Positions 17,683-25,969 of a DNA stretch of 64,000 bases are shown one piece after another; the first letter of the stretch is position 1; every line of letters starts with the position of its first letter. Position numbers and translations under genes: made by a program. Under the pieces are notes generated by a model that was not told where the DNA came from, did not search any database, and worked only from the letters and a program-made list of their open reading frames with translations. Origin of the DNA: an uncultured Granulosicoccaceae bacterium (GTDB taxonomy: Bacteria; Pseudomonadota; Gammaproteobacteria; CALCKW01); the NCBI GenBank assembly GCA_937965695.1, contig CALCKW010000005.1, forward strand, positions 57,922-121,921, read 5' to 3'.

Positions 17683-19239
17683 TTAACGGCTTAGCTTGTT
17701 CAGGAATACTACGCCAGAGTACGCTGGATTAAACGAATACCCTTTAATGCTGTCGTTGATGCCGACTATGTTTTGGGTGTCATACATAAACAAAGCTGGA
17801 GCATCGTCTGCCAAAACCTTGCCCGCACTTGCAAAACCGGCATAGGCAGCCGCTTGGTCGTTGGCCAACAACCCGTTTGCGTCGTTGATCATCGTGTCAA
17901 AATCGGGGTTGTTATAATACGCAAGGTTGTATGCAATCTCATCCGAGCTGTGGAACAGACTCGAGAGGAAATCATATGCGACAACATATGTGGGCCACCA
18001 CGACATCATGAAGATATCTTGTGCAGCGGCTGGATCGGCTTTAGCTCGCTCCCACTGAGCTTCCCACGTCATTGGTTCAAGGTTGAGTGTGACGCCTATT
18101 TCAGCCAACGAAGCCTTGTAGACCTCAGCGGCTTTCTGCGCTTCTGGCACACCGCTTGTGTAAGTCACTGTCAGCTCAAGTGAACCTTCGGCGACACCTG
18201 CCGCATCCAATGCTGCTTTGGCCGCAGCCGTATCGTAAGAGTATTGAACCGCATCTGCTGCATGGCCTGGCATACCGAGTGGCACAATTCCTCTTGCTTG
18301 TGTAACGGTGCCACCCATGATGTTGTTGACGAAGTCATCGTAGGGAAAAGCCATTGAAAGCGCACGACGCACGTCGGCGTTATCTAACGGCGGACGTGCC
18401 GTGTTGAATTGGCCAAAGAAATTCTGGAAGGCGGCTGCTCGATTAACTCTTACACCGTCAGCAGCATCGATCGCTGCCAAGTTATCGGTCTCGAGGTTTT
18501 GCGCCCAGTCCGTTTGCCCACCCAATAGCTTTTGCTCACGCAATACGGAATCTTCAATGCTCTCCAGCACGGCGATATCTATTCCGCCTTCAGGTGCGCC
18601 ACCCCAGTAGTCAGGGTTGCGCTCTAAGACTGCCTGCACGCCGGGCTGGTAGTCACGCAACTTAAAAGGACCCGTGCCAATGGCATTGCCCTCATTAAAC
18701 CAAGCGCTGTCCTTGTCGCCAATCGACGGGCTCATCATCCATGCCGCATAAGCCGATGAAGCGATGAGATCGAGCGGTGCCGGATCGCTCAGCTTAAAAA
18801 CGGCTGTCAGTGGGTCGGGGGTTTCAACGTCAGTCACCATCCACCATATCCACGCACTGCCACTGTCTAAGGTCTGCGTGCGCTGGATAGAGTACTTGAC
18901 GGCCTCCGAAGTAAATGCCGTACCGTCGTGAAACACAACCCCATCCCTCAACTTAAATGTCCACGTCAGTTGATCTTCACTGACTTCCCATGAAGTCGCC
19001 AATGCGGGGCTAAAGGTGGCGTCAGCACCGTCTTCGCCGGGTGTATACCAAACTAGCGGTTCGTAGACATTAGCAATGAGCGCTATCTCGTTAGAGTTAG
19101 CACTGCTAGGGTCAATGTCGATAAAGCCCTGGCCATAGGTGGCCGAAAAAATGTTCTTGTCTGCCGCAGCAACTGGCCCAACTGCAAGACTACAAACGGC
19201 GGTTATCGCTAACGCGAGCTGACGTAGATTAATGCTCAT
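17683..19239 (-). CDS. Periplasmic solute-binding protein, family 5 (DppA/OppA-like)
   Basis: A 518-residue SBP_bac_5 protein. It has a Sec signal peptide (MSINLRQLALAITAVCSLAV, cleavage after AxA near residue 26) and then the family core: EPLVWYTPG, WTFKLRDGVVFHDGTAFTSEAVKYS (about residues 90-115), and GTGPFKLRDYQPGVQ. It captures the solute in the periplasm for the DppBCDF-like complex. The start at 19239 is chosen because AGGGAG lies 7 bases upstream and the signal peptide begins there; the frame extends 23 codons further without signal. It is preceded by the Lrp-type regulator gene with a 25-base gap. The ligand cannot be told from the sequence. Confidence 0.88.
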   Translation of the reverse strand: MSINLRQLALAITAVCSLAVGPVAAADKNIFSATYGQGFIDIDPSSANSNEIALIANVYEPLVWYTPGEDGADATFSPALATSWEVSEDQLTWTFKLRDGVVFHDGTAFTSEAVKYSIQRTQTLDSGSAWIWWMVTDVETPDPLTAVFKLSDPAPLDLIASSAYAAWMMSPSIGDKDSAWFNEGNAIGTGPFKLRDYQPGVQAVLERNPDYWGGAPEGGIDIAVLESIEDSVLREQKLLGGQTDWAQNLETDNLAAIDAADGVRVNRAAAFQNFFGQFNTARPPLDNADVRRALSMAFPYDDFVNNIMGGTVTQARGIVPLGMPGHAADAVQYSYDTAAAKAALDAAGVAEGSLELTVTYTSGVPEAQKAAEVYKASLAEIGVTLNLEPMTWEAQWERAKADPAAAQDIFMMSWWPTYVVAYDFLSSLFHSSDEIAYNLAYYNNPDFDTMINDANGLLANDQAAAYAGFASAGKVLADDAPALFMYDTQNIVGINDSIKGYSFNPAYSGVVFLNKLSR

Positions 19240-19264
19240 TACGGTACTCCCTAATGTTCTTTGT

Positions 19265-19801
19265 TCATTGTTTTTCTGTCTGGTCGGGCGCAAGCGCTTC
19301 GCAAGCATCCATCGCTTGAACTCGCTCTCTCAACTCATCTGCTGCTTGCAGCCTAAATCCATAGGACTTCAAAACCGATAGATATGTTGTGGCTCGAATA
19401 GATTTAACACCCTCTATCTGCCCTAATTCTTCAATCACCTCTGAAACACGCTCTGCAGAGGACGCGAGCAAAGCAGCGGCTAAATCAACCTCCGATCCCT
19501 GATATCCCACCCAGTCGATCATCGGGTGATCGACGATCTTATCCGCGGCGCGCATGGCCAATGACGGCTCTAGTTCCATGCGCAGCTCTGCGTGTACGCT
19601 GGCACCAATAGCACGTGGATCTGGAATGGTCGCCATATAGATGAGCCGCTTATCTATGAGCGATTTCAACCGATTGCGGATCGTTCGTTCGGTGACACCA
19701 CCCACGCGTTCTGCGATCTCACTCGGAGACATTCGACCATTTGTCGACATGGCTTCGACAATCCGGCGATCTACATCATCAAACTTGTCGTCGCTGCTCA
19801 A
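19265..19801 (-). CDS. Lrp/AsnC-family transcriptional regulator (TTG start)
   Basis: A 178-residue regulator with an N-terminal winged helix (DDVDRRIVEAMSTNGRMSPSEIAERVGGVTERTIRNRLKSLID, about residues 8-50). The C-terminal AsnC/RAM ligand-binding domain follows (from about 60, VHAELRMELEP). Such proteins sense amino acids or related small molecules. The start is TTG at 19801, supported by AGGAAAC about 10 bases upstream; the first internal ATG would cut the recognition domain. As the promoter-proximal gene before the binding protein it is likely the local regulator of the importer, and perhaps of the HyuA-DUF917 pair. Confidence 0.85.
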   Translation of the reverse strand: MSSDDKFDDVDRRIVEAMSTNGRMSPSEIAERVGGVTERTIRNRLKSLIDKRLIYMATIPDPRAIGASVHAELRMELEPSLAMRAADKIVDHPMIDWVGYQGSEVDLAAALLASSAERVSEVIEELGQIEGVKSIRATTYLSVLKSYGFRLQAADELRERVQAMDACEALAPDQTEKQ

Positions 19802-20102
19802 AGTGTTGGTGTTTCCTGTTTGTTTCCCGAACTGTGCTTAATATTTCCATTTCTGTCAAATTTATACCCATATTTTTCCGGTTAAGGAGTTTTAGTTGGT
19901 TATGTTTCCGCTAACTGCAGTTCTTATGATTGGCAATACCATGGGCTCCAGGGGCGAACTACCCACACTTTGAAACCTCTAACCCCTGAACCGCACAGGT
20001 AGTCATTTGTGACAACTGATACACTCCGGTCAATCAACCTGCTCGCCATTGGCGCGCACGAATCAACAAGCGCAATCGTGCGCACCTAGGTAGACAAATA
20101 CC
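19802..20102. other. Divergent promoter region, no gene seen
   Basis: This 301-base region separates the minus-strand importer operon from a plus-strand secreted-protein gene and should hold both promoters. It is AT-rich from 19840 to 19910. No clear palindrome that I would assign to the Lrp-type regulator stands out. Confidence 0.4.
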
Positions 20103-20789
20103 ATGAAAACATCACACGCCATTTTCGCCTCTATCGCCTTAGCTTTTAGTGCCCACGCCACCGCAGAGATCACACTGGAGAACACACCATTGGTTGAAGG
20201 CTTTGTCTGGTCCTGCAGTGACAAGAAACTGCGTGAAGTAATGGAAGCTTCTCTGCCACCTAACTTTAATTTGTTCGACTGTGCACTGCGTACCAGTGAC
20301 TGGGAACTTTGGGGCACTGGCAATGAAATGGAGCTGGCAGAAAAATACTTGGTTGGGGCGTCTGGCGCAAAAGTGGCAGACTTTGGTGAAGGTGAGTTGT
20401 TCACTCTGATGAAAAAAACCTACGGAGGACAGTTTGAGCAATTGCTCGCCCAGAATACCTACCTGTTGGAATCAGAAACGTTGCAGACAGATGAAAACCT
20501 ATCTAAACATACCGATGAGCCCGTTGGTCTATACACAGGTGGTATAACGCCGCTGGGTCAGTGGGACAACGCTGACGATGGATACTCTTTCGCTGTCATG
20601 CTGTCGGCGATCGATGAAGAAGACGAATCGCAGGAGGCCTTTAACCAAATCGCGGTGACTACAATTTTGAACAAAGACAGTGATATTGTTATTAAATATT
20701 ATTACCGCGATTACAACGACGAAGCCGATGTCGAGCGTGCAAAAGAAGTCACCAAAAAGTGGTTAGAACTAAACCGTCGATTGAAATAG
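20103..20789 (+). CDS. Secreted hypothetical protein
   Basis: A 228-residue protein with a clear Sec signal peptide (MKTSHAIFASIALAFSAHATA, cleavage near residue 21). The mature part is acidic, with cysteines in SCSDKK and DCALR that could pair, and a basic C-terminal helix (ERAKEVTKKWLELNRRLK). No family is recognised. It is probably periplasmic. It stands alone between the regulator and the small lipoprotein gene. Confidence 0.65.
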   Translation: MKTSHAIFASIALAFSAHATAEITLENTPLVEGFVWSCSDKKLREVMEASLPPNFNLFDCALRTSDWELWGTGNEMELAEKYLVGASGAKVADFGEGELFTLMKKTYGGQFEQLLAQNTYLLESETLQTDENLSKHTDEPVGLYTGGITPLGQWDNADDGYSFAVMLSAIDEEDESQEAFNQIAVTTILNKDSDIVIKYYYRDYNDEADVERAKEVTKKWLELNRRLK

Positions 20790-21088
20790 CACAGGCGCTA
20801 AGCCGCCCCTAAAATGCATGGGGGCCTATGGACGAGCACCGATGTTAGCGGCAAGGTTATAGAAGGGATCAGGGTGTTATAGCGCGATGGCGTCGCGCCA
20901 AAACAAAAAACAGCAAAGCCTACATCACACTTCCGAACTAGCGCATGCGCCAAAACAGAACCCAACTAAACTTCAATCTCCACCTGTGCTCTGCTACACC
21001 AACACCGCTAAGAAAAACGCCATTTGAATCACTCACTGCAGTCGTGCTCTTTGCTTTATCATGCGGCAGGGAACCAAGAGGAATAACC
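20790..21088. other. Intergenic, two short hairpins
   Basis: GCCCC (20806-20810) can pair with GGGGC (20821-20825) soon after the secreted-protein stop codon. GCGCGA (20882-20887) pairs with TCGCGC (20893-20898). Both are short, and the second looks like a REP-type palindrome. A frame starting with ATG at 20945 continues into the lipoprotein gene, but it has no ribosome site and its first 48 codons do not look like protein. Confidence 0.4.
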
Positions 21089-21301
21089 GTGATACAACGA
21101 TTGAGCGTCAGTGTCGTATTTTTGAGCACTTTGGCGGCCTGTGACAGTTTTGAACCCAAGCTGAACAATGACATCACCGCCTGTGAGATTGGCGATATTG
21201 CCGTTGCCAGTAGTCAGATGTGTTTGATGGACGACGCAGCCTGTTATCAGCTAAGTGACGGAAGCTGGTGTACCGGCCCGCGCGCAGGCAGTGGTGGTTA
21301 G
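21089..21301 (+). CDS. Small cysteine-rich lipoprotein (GTG start)
   Basis: A 70-residue precursor starting at GTG 21089, with AGAGGA 7 bases upstream. The hydrophobic N-terminus ends in the lipobox LAAC, so the mature protein of about 52 residues would be lipidated and anchored in the cell envelope. Four further cysteines (TAC, QMC, AAC, SWC) suggest two disulfides. No family is recognised. Its stop overlaps the convergent MsrQ stop by 4 bases. Confidence 0.55.
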   Translation: MIQRLSVSVVFLSTLAACDSFEPKLNNDITACEIGDIAVASSQMCLMDDAACYQLSDGSWCTGPRAGSGG

Positions 21302-21879
21302 ACGCGTCTCCCGCGCCACACTCGCCAGAGTTGTAGCGCGACTAAGGGCGCAAAATGATACACCCCCATCATCACGTTAAAATCCAAAAGCACCCAGTGT
21401 AAAAAGGTTAATAACGCTGCGACATAGACCCAGCGTTGTAGCGGCTTCCAGCGCTGCCCCAACGCTTTTACAGAAGCATTGTTACTGGTCAATCCTAAGC
21501 CGATAAACAATGCCAGTGCCAACCAACCGGTGAGATAACTCGGCTTACTCACACCAGCGATGATGTCCCAAAGCACGCCCTCGTCAACGAAGTACAAGAC
21601 TGTGTGCAACAACACATATGCAAGAGAGGCAACACCCCAGTGACGACGGCTTTGCACCAACCAGCGTGTCCAGCCAGCCTTAGGAAACATCATGCGTAGG
21701 GGTGTAGCCGCCAACGCCACTAACATCAACCGTGTGGCGTATTTTCCGCTGGTATGCAAAAGATAGTGGGCGGTCGAATCACCGCTGAGCCATAGCCACA
21801 TTATCCAAAACCAAGGCGCGGCAAGAGCTCCCCAAAATGCGGGCAAATACAAAGGTTTAAGGTGTGCAAGCAATGGCAT
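21298..21879 (-). CDS. msrQ: MsrQ-like heme-binding membrane subunit
   Basis: A 193-residue ferric-reductase-like membrane protein with about six helices. Family features are HYLLHTSGKYATRLMLVALAATPLR, RRHWGVASLAYVLLHTVLYF and LQRWVYVAALLTFLHWVLL, whose histidines would bind b-type heme. MsrQ passes electrons from the respiratory chain to the periplasmic methionine-sulfoxide reductase MsrP. No msrP gene is adjacent, which is unusual because the two normally form an operon; MsrP may be encoded elsewhere. Confidence 0.82.
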   Translation of the reverse strand: MPLLAHLKPLYLPAFWGALAAPWFWIMWLWLSGDSTAHYLLHTSGKYATRLMLVALAATPLRMMFPKAGWTRWLVQSRRHWGVASLAYVLLHTVLYFVDEGVLWDIIAGVSKPSYLTGWLALALFIGLGLTSNNASVKALGQRWKPLQRWVYVAALLTFLHWVLLDFNVMMGVYHFAPLVALQLWRVWRGRRV

Positions 21880-21886
21880 ATATAGC

Positions 21887-21914
21887 GCTTAGACAAGGAT
21901 ATCCTTAGCTAAGC
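21887..21914 (-). terminator. Near-perfect hairpin between glycerate kinase and MsrQ genes
   Basis: GCTTAG (21887-21892) and AAGGAT (21895-21900) pair with ATCCTT (21901-21906) and CTAAGC (21909-21914), with AC opposite AG between the two stems. It lies 40 bases past the glycerate kinase stop and 8 bases before the MsrQ start on the same strand. It probably limits read-through. Confidence 0.55.
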
Positions 21915-21954
21915 AAGAATAGTGCCGCTAATGTTCTGCCGGGTGCCTTATGGA

Positions 21955-23073
21955 CTAACTTTTAATCGCTATTAATAAATCCATCACATTGGTGCCGGTT
22001 GGGCCGGTGATGAAATCTTGGCCTAATTCACGCAGATAAGGCCCGGCATTTGCGGCATCCAGCGCAGCAGTTGCCGCGTCTGGTTGGGGCTGCCCTCGAC
22101 CAAACCATGCGCCTGCAGCACGTGTGGGTCCATCGGTGCCATCGGTGCCGGCGACGAGACCGACCACATCTCGGTTTGCCAGGCGCGTGCCCAAGGCCAA
22201 TGCCAGCGCTTGATTGCGCCCGCCCTCACCCGGTTTATCAGGCAAGACAACCGTGGGTTCACCCCCAAAAACATAGGCTCCCGGGGCTGCGCTAATTAGT
22301 CGATCGCTCAGCTGTTCAGCCAAATCATACACATCGCCATAGAGTGATTCTTCGTTGCAAAACACCTGTTGTCCCGATTCGGCGAGACTTTTGACCGCTG
22401 CTGAGCGAGCAATCGCATTGCTGGCGACAATGCGCTGCCGAGACTTATCTGCCAAAGCTCCAATGCCAGAGCCGATGACATCAGCGCTATCCCCTTCAAC
22501 ATCTGACAACAGCCAGCTATCTAATTGAGCCGGGCAATGCGCGCACAAGCCGCCGCCTTTTATCAGGGATAATTTTCGACGCACGCTATTTATCTCAGCG
22601 ATATCAGCGCCCGCAGACAACAGCGCCTGTGTTTTTTCTTGCAGCGACTCCAGCGATTCGCCAATGTGTAGGTGCTCTGCCAGAGATGATGCCCCACCAG
22701 ACACCAGCAACAATAGGTGATGCTCAGCCTTGCAACTATCGACAAAACTTTGCAACTCAGCGCCGGCCTTTAAACTGCGTTGATCTGGCACCGGATGGGC
22801 TGACTCCAACTGCCGCACCTGATTGAAGGCCTCGAGCTCTTCTAGGCTGTGATCATCTTTACTGACAACAATTGCTTGCTCGACGTCGACACCCGCACGC
22901 AACAAACCTAACAACATAGAGGGTGCAGCTTTACCCACAGCAGCGACACGCAATGGCCCTTTGATGTTGCTACTCTGAACCGCTAGCGTGACCGCTCGTT
23001 CACCACGCACTTCATCAACGGCATCTCGCCAAGCACGTTCGATCACTGTATCTGTATTCAAGCTAGTCGCCAC
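21955..23073 (-). CDS. Glycerate 2-kinase, MOFRL/TtuD type
   Basis: A 372-residue type-II glycerate kinase (DUF4147 N-terminal domain plus MOFRL domain) that phosphorylates D-glycerate to 2-phosphoglycerate. Supporting motifs are VAAVGKAAPSM near residue 45, SAHPVPDQRS near 92, LLLVSGGASSL near 122 and the MOFRL segment GGEPTVVLPDKPGEGGRNQALALA near 270 with GTDGTDGPT near 310. It is cytosolic and feeds glyoxylate- or hydroxypyruvate-derived carbon into glycolysis. It lies downstream of the HD-domain and dioxygenase genes on the same strand with a 136-base gap that contains a foldback repeat, so common transcription is uncertain. Confidence 0.88.
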   Translation of the reverse strand: MATSLNTDTVIERAWRDAVDEVRGERAVTLAVQSSNIKGPLRVAAVGKAAPSMLLGLLRAGVDVEQAIVVSKDDHSLEELEAFNQVRQLESAHPVPDQRSLKAGAELQSFVDSCKAEHHLLLLVSGGASSLAEHLHIGESLESLQEKTQALLSAGADIAEINSVRRKLSLIKGGGLCAHCPAQLDSWLLSDVEGDSADVIGSGIGALADKSRQRIVASNAIARSAAVKSLAESGQQVFCNEESLYGDVYDLAEQLSDRLISAAPGAYVFGGEPTVVLPDKPGEGGRNQALALALGTRLANRDVVGLVAGTDGTDGPTRAAGAWFGRGQPQPDAATAALDAANAGPYLRELGQDFITGPTGTNVMDLLIAIKS

Positions 23074-23100
23074 TCAGTTTGTAAATTTTTACACACACTA

Positions 23101-23158
23101 GGGAATCCTAAATCAAGTCAGCGGTGCCAGTGCGAGTATGACTTGATCAGAGGTTCCC
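23101..23158. repeat. Short foldback repeat, relative of the element at 60711-60878
   Basis: ATCAAGTCA (23112-23120) pairs perfectly with TGACTTGAT (23139-23147), and GGGAA (23101-23105) with TTCCC (23154-23158) around an internal mismatch. The right arm on the minus strand closely resembles the right arm of the large foldback at 60711-60878, sharing the core GATCAAGTCAT and flanking GGAA and CTCGC. It sits between the glycerate kinase and HD-domain genes. Confidence 0.65.
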
Positions 23159-23209
23159 CAGCACCCGATATCATTGCCAGCGCAATGTACCGCTCTTGTG
23201 TTTTAAAAA

Positions 23210-23776
23210 TCAGACGGCCAACTCACCAAAGCTCGGCTCGCGGCTGAACACCTCTCGCACCATCGGTTCGAAAAACGCCAAAGGCAAATTTTCAAAGTCT
23301 GGGTCAAAGCAGTTTTCGTCGTATTTTTCGCAGAACTCCACGGCATCGTCGAACCAAGGGTGATTTTTAAAGCGATCACGAACATTGCGATCCATCCCCA
23401 TTTGCTCGCCGTAATAATACAACTGAAAAACCCCATGGTGCTTGACAATCCAATGCAAACGATCATCCACGAAAGGTCGCAGTACGGAAGCCGCCAGTTC
23501 ACTGTGACTGTAAGGTGCCAAGTCGTCGCCGATATCGTGGACTAGCGCAGCAACGATATATTCAACCGGTTGGTTGTCTTGGTGCGCACGTGTGGCTGAC
23601 TGCAACGAGTGACCTAGGCGAGACACCTTATAACCCGATAACGTGTGTTCCAAACCGGCCAGTGCCGCCATAATGCGATCAGGTAGTTTGGCTGTAAACT
23701 CGTGCTCAAGCTTATCGAGCAATGCATAGTCTTCGACGGTGCCCTCACTCATTCGTGTAAAACTAACGGTTTCCAT
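23210..23776 (-). CDS. HD-domain protein, candidate mixed-valent diiron oxygenase
   Basis: A 188-residue HD-fold protein. Numbered from the ATG at 23776 the candidate metal ligands are H56, H80-D81, H91, H113 or H114 and D153. H56 and the HD pair are 24 residues apart, as I recall for PhnZ (H34/H58), and D153 in WFDDAVEFCEKYD resembles the C-terminal Asp ligand of MIOX. HD phosphohydrolases share part of this set, so oxygenase activity is inference. GGAG lies 7 bases before ATG 23776; an ATG 6 codons upstream lacks that spacing. The preceding gene on the same strand is an Fe/2-oxoglutarate dioxygenase, the pairing seen in PhnY-PhnZ. Confidence 0.72.
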   Translation of the reverse strand: METVSFTRMSEGTVEDYALLDKLEHEFTAKLPDRIMAALAGLEHTLSGYKVSRLGHSLQSATRAHQDNQPVEYIVAALVHDIGDDLAPYSHSELAASVLRPFVDDRLHWIVKHHGVFQLYYYGEQMGMDRNVRDRFKNHPWFDDAVEFCEKYDENCFDPDFENLPLAFFEPMVREVFSREPSFGELAV

Positions 23777-23835
23777 GGTTTGCTCCAAAGGCAATTTTGC
23801 GCACAGTCAGACAAGCTATTCAGCAGAATCGTCGA

Positions 23836-24810
23836 CTAAGCACACAGTTGATGATCTCGGTACGCCTGCCAGCGCGTGTTAAACACGGCTTGCAGTTTAC
23901 CGGATGAGATTTCTTTTCGCGCTTGGTGCCAGCTCGCTTTCCACGCAGCGGCATCGCGCAACACATCATCGGGCGAGGCGGTTGAACGCGCTAAAAATCC
24001 CGGAAAAAAATCTCGACCAGTGCTCAACCCTGCTGGCTGATAACGCAGATCGAAACTCCAACGCAGATCGAGGCTCGTGTTAGGACCCGCACCATGCCAA
24101 GTTTTTTGATGCAATAATACAATACCGCCCGCTTTAACTTCCAGCGGCACGGTTTTGTGGTCATCGGCAAGCGATTCGGGGATAAATATTTCACCGAGCC
24201 CCGTCTTGCCAGGACAATGCATGGCCAAATCAGAAAATCGATGACTACCTCGAATAGCTCTCATGCAACCACGACTGACATCCGCGTCTGTCATCGCTAC
24301 CCAAACCGTCAGGATAGGCGTTTGATCTGCTGCCTCCAACACAACAGCAGCGTCTTGGTGCCAGTTGGTTCGAGCGATATTGGAATTCCCACGCGCTACC
24401 TCGTCGAGCATACATTCCGGTGGCTTCATGCGCACGTGTTGCACGGGATTAGAATAGAGTTCTTCGCCGACAATCTGTTCGGCGATATCTAACAACGCGG
24501 GGTTAGACAACAATGAAAACACTGCAGGTCCCGCGTGTATACCCGCATCGCTGGGCAGCTCACTCGCCATCGGCAAGCTGATATCTAAATGCTCATAGGC
24601 TTCAGGGTGTCGCTGTATCAAACGAGCATAACGCTCGTCAAAACTAAGTGCTTTCCATGCGTCGTCAAGCAGCTCAAAGCGGGCGGCTAGCTCATCGAGC
24701 AGCTGCTTGTATTCTTGTCTGATTGGCTGCATATCGCTCTCTTGCAGCACACCGTCAACACACAGAAAACCGTCTTTTTCAAACTGCTGTAATTGCGTTT
24801 CACTCAACAT
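23836..24810 (-). CDS. Phytanoyl-CoA dioxygenase family (PhyH) Fe(II)/2-oxoglutarate oxygenase
   Basis: A 324-residue PhyH-family oxygenase with the 2-His-1-carboxylate iron site H151-x-D153 (NWHQD) and distal H239 (KTWHGAG), plus R250 as the likely 2-oxoglutarate anchor. The family hydroxylates unactivated carbon. The start at 24810 is used because the conserved helix (LQQFEKDGFLCVDGVL) follows it; the ATG at 24861 adds 17 unlike residues. It is 59 bases upstream of the HD-domain gene on the same strand. PhnY works this way, hydroxylating 2-aminoethylphosphonate before PhnZ cleaves it. Whether this pair acts on a phosphonate or another substrate is unknown, and no phosphonate importer is seen nearby. 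Confidence 0.85.
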   Translation of the reverse strand: MLSETQLQQFEKDGFLCVDGVLQESDMQPIRQEYKQLLDELAARFELLDDAWKALSFDERYARLIQRHPEAYEHLDISLPMASELPSDAGIHAGPAVFSLLSNPALLDIAEQIVGEELYSNPVQHVRMKPPECMLDEVARGNSNIARTNWHQDAAVVLEAADQTPILTVWVAMTDADVSRGCMRAIRGSHRFSDLAMHCPGKTGLGEIFIPESLADDHKTVPLEVKAGGIVLLHQKTWHGAGPNTSLDLRWSFDLRYQPAGLSTGRDFFPGFLARSTASPDDVLRDAAAWKASWHQARKEISSGKLQAVFNTRWQAYRDHQLCA

Positions 24811-25186
24811 AACACTGGACCTTTTTTGCACAACGGAGACTACTTTCTGATCGTAGCGCATTTGCTCCCAAATGATGACCTAAAACCGACCTATGCGCAC
24901 AATGCATTCATAGTGGTGCTAACTAGGAAACCTCAGAAGAGATAACATCGCTATTCAATGCTGATAGCGTCACGGAGATGTCGCAATTAGGCATCTAGCG
25001 CATTCAGGCGCGTTAGTGTGGGCAGCGCTGCATCTTGATGGAGAACAGCACTAAAGCCACAGAGCGTTGCACCTCTCCTTAGAAATCCGATCACGTGTCA
25101 ACATTGTCTACTGGATTAGGCTTCCTGTGAATTTATGGCTAAAATCGGAGCAGAAACTTTTGCATTTGATTCCTGTCGAGAAAAAT
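24811..25186. other. Divergent intergenic region, no gene seen
   Basis: This 376-base gap separates the minus-strand dioxygenase and plus-strand enoyl-CoA hydratase genes. Part of it (25067-25186) is an in-frame N-terminal extension of the hydratase frame that does not resemble the family. An imperfect inverted repeat CTAGCGC/GCGCGTTAG lies near 24996-25017. Confidence 0.4.
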
Positions 25187-25966
25187 ATGACCGACCTACT
25201 TCGCGAAGACAAAGGCGCAGTTTGCACCTTGACACTCAACCGACCAGATCAATTTAACGCACTTAGTGCTTCACTACTCAGCGAGCTGAATCTAGCGCTG
25301 AGTGATTTGGCTCAATCGGAGCATATTCAAGTGATTCGACTTCGCGCCAACGGACGCGCCTTTTGTGCCGGTCACGATTTGCGTGAGATGCGAACCCACA
25401 GCAAGCCCGATGACCATCGCCGACTCTTCAGTCAATGCTCGACAGTGATGCAGCAAATCGTCAACGCACCACAAGTGGTGATCGCTGAGGTACACAGCAT
25501 TGCCACGGCAGCGGGGTGCCAATTAGCTGCTTCGTGCGACTTAGTTGTCGCAGGCCGTTCTGCTCGCTTTGCCGTTTCCGGTATAAATTTGGGATTATTC
25601 TGCAGCACACCGGCGGTGGCCTTGAGCCGACGCATCGGCCGTGGCAAAGCGATGAAGATGCTGATGAGCGGCGAGTTTGTACCGGCAGAAACAGCCGAGC
25701 GCTGGGGACTGGTTGATACACTTGCAGAGGACGATGAACTCGACACAGCAACTCAGGCCTTGGTCGCGCAAGTCGCTGCTAAGCCACTGGCGGCCACCCG
25801 CACAGGCAAAACGTTATTTCAGGCACAGCTCGATGCCGACCTTGCAACCGCCTACCAGTTGGCCGGCGAGGCAATGGCTTGTAATATGACCGATGCTGAT
25901 GCGATTGAAGGCATCGATGCCTTTTTGCAAAAGCGAGATCCAGAATTCAAACCCAAGGCGAGCTGA
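25187..25966 (+). CDS. Enoyl-CoA hydratase/isomerase family protein
   Basis: A 259-residue crotonase-fold enzyme. It opens with LNRPDQFNALSASLLSELN and carries the oxyanion-hole segments GRAFCAGHDLREM and ATAAGCQLAASCDLVVA. The usual catalytic Glu in the second region is not in its standard place, and the GINLGLFCSTPAVALSRRIGR segment resembles the ECHDC3-type subgroup rather than a true beta-oxidation hydratase. It acts on an acyl-CoA thioester in the cytosol, but the substrate is unknown. The start at 25187 fits the family N-terminus. It is convergent with the TrmB-like gene. Confidence 0.82.
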   Translation: MTDLLREDKGAVCTLTLNRPDQFNALSASLLSELNLALSDLAQSEHIQVIRLRANGRAFCAGHDLREMRTHSKPDDHRRLFSQCSTVMQQIVNAPQVVIAEVHSIATAAGCQLAASCDLVVAGRSARFAVSGINLGLFCSTPAVALSRRIGRGKAMKMLMSGEFVPAETAERWGLVDTLAEDDELDTATQALVAQVAAKPLAATRTGKTLFQAQLDADLATAYQLAGEAMACNMTDADAIEGIDAFLQKRDPEFKPKAS

Positions 25967-25969
25967 GGA

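Noticed and set aside
20945..21088. 48-codon N-terminal extension of the small lipoprotein
   Set aside because: There is no ribosome site at the ATG. The GTG at 21089 has AGAGGA and starts a proper lipoprotein signal peptide.
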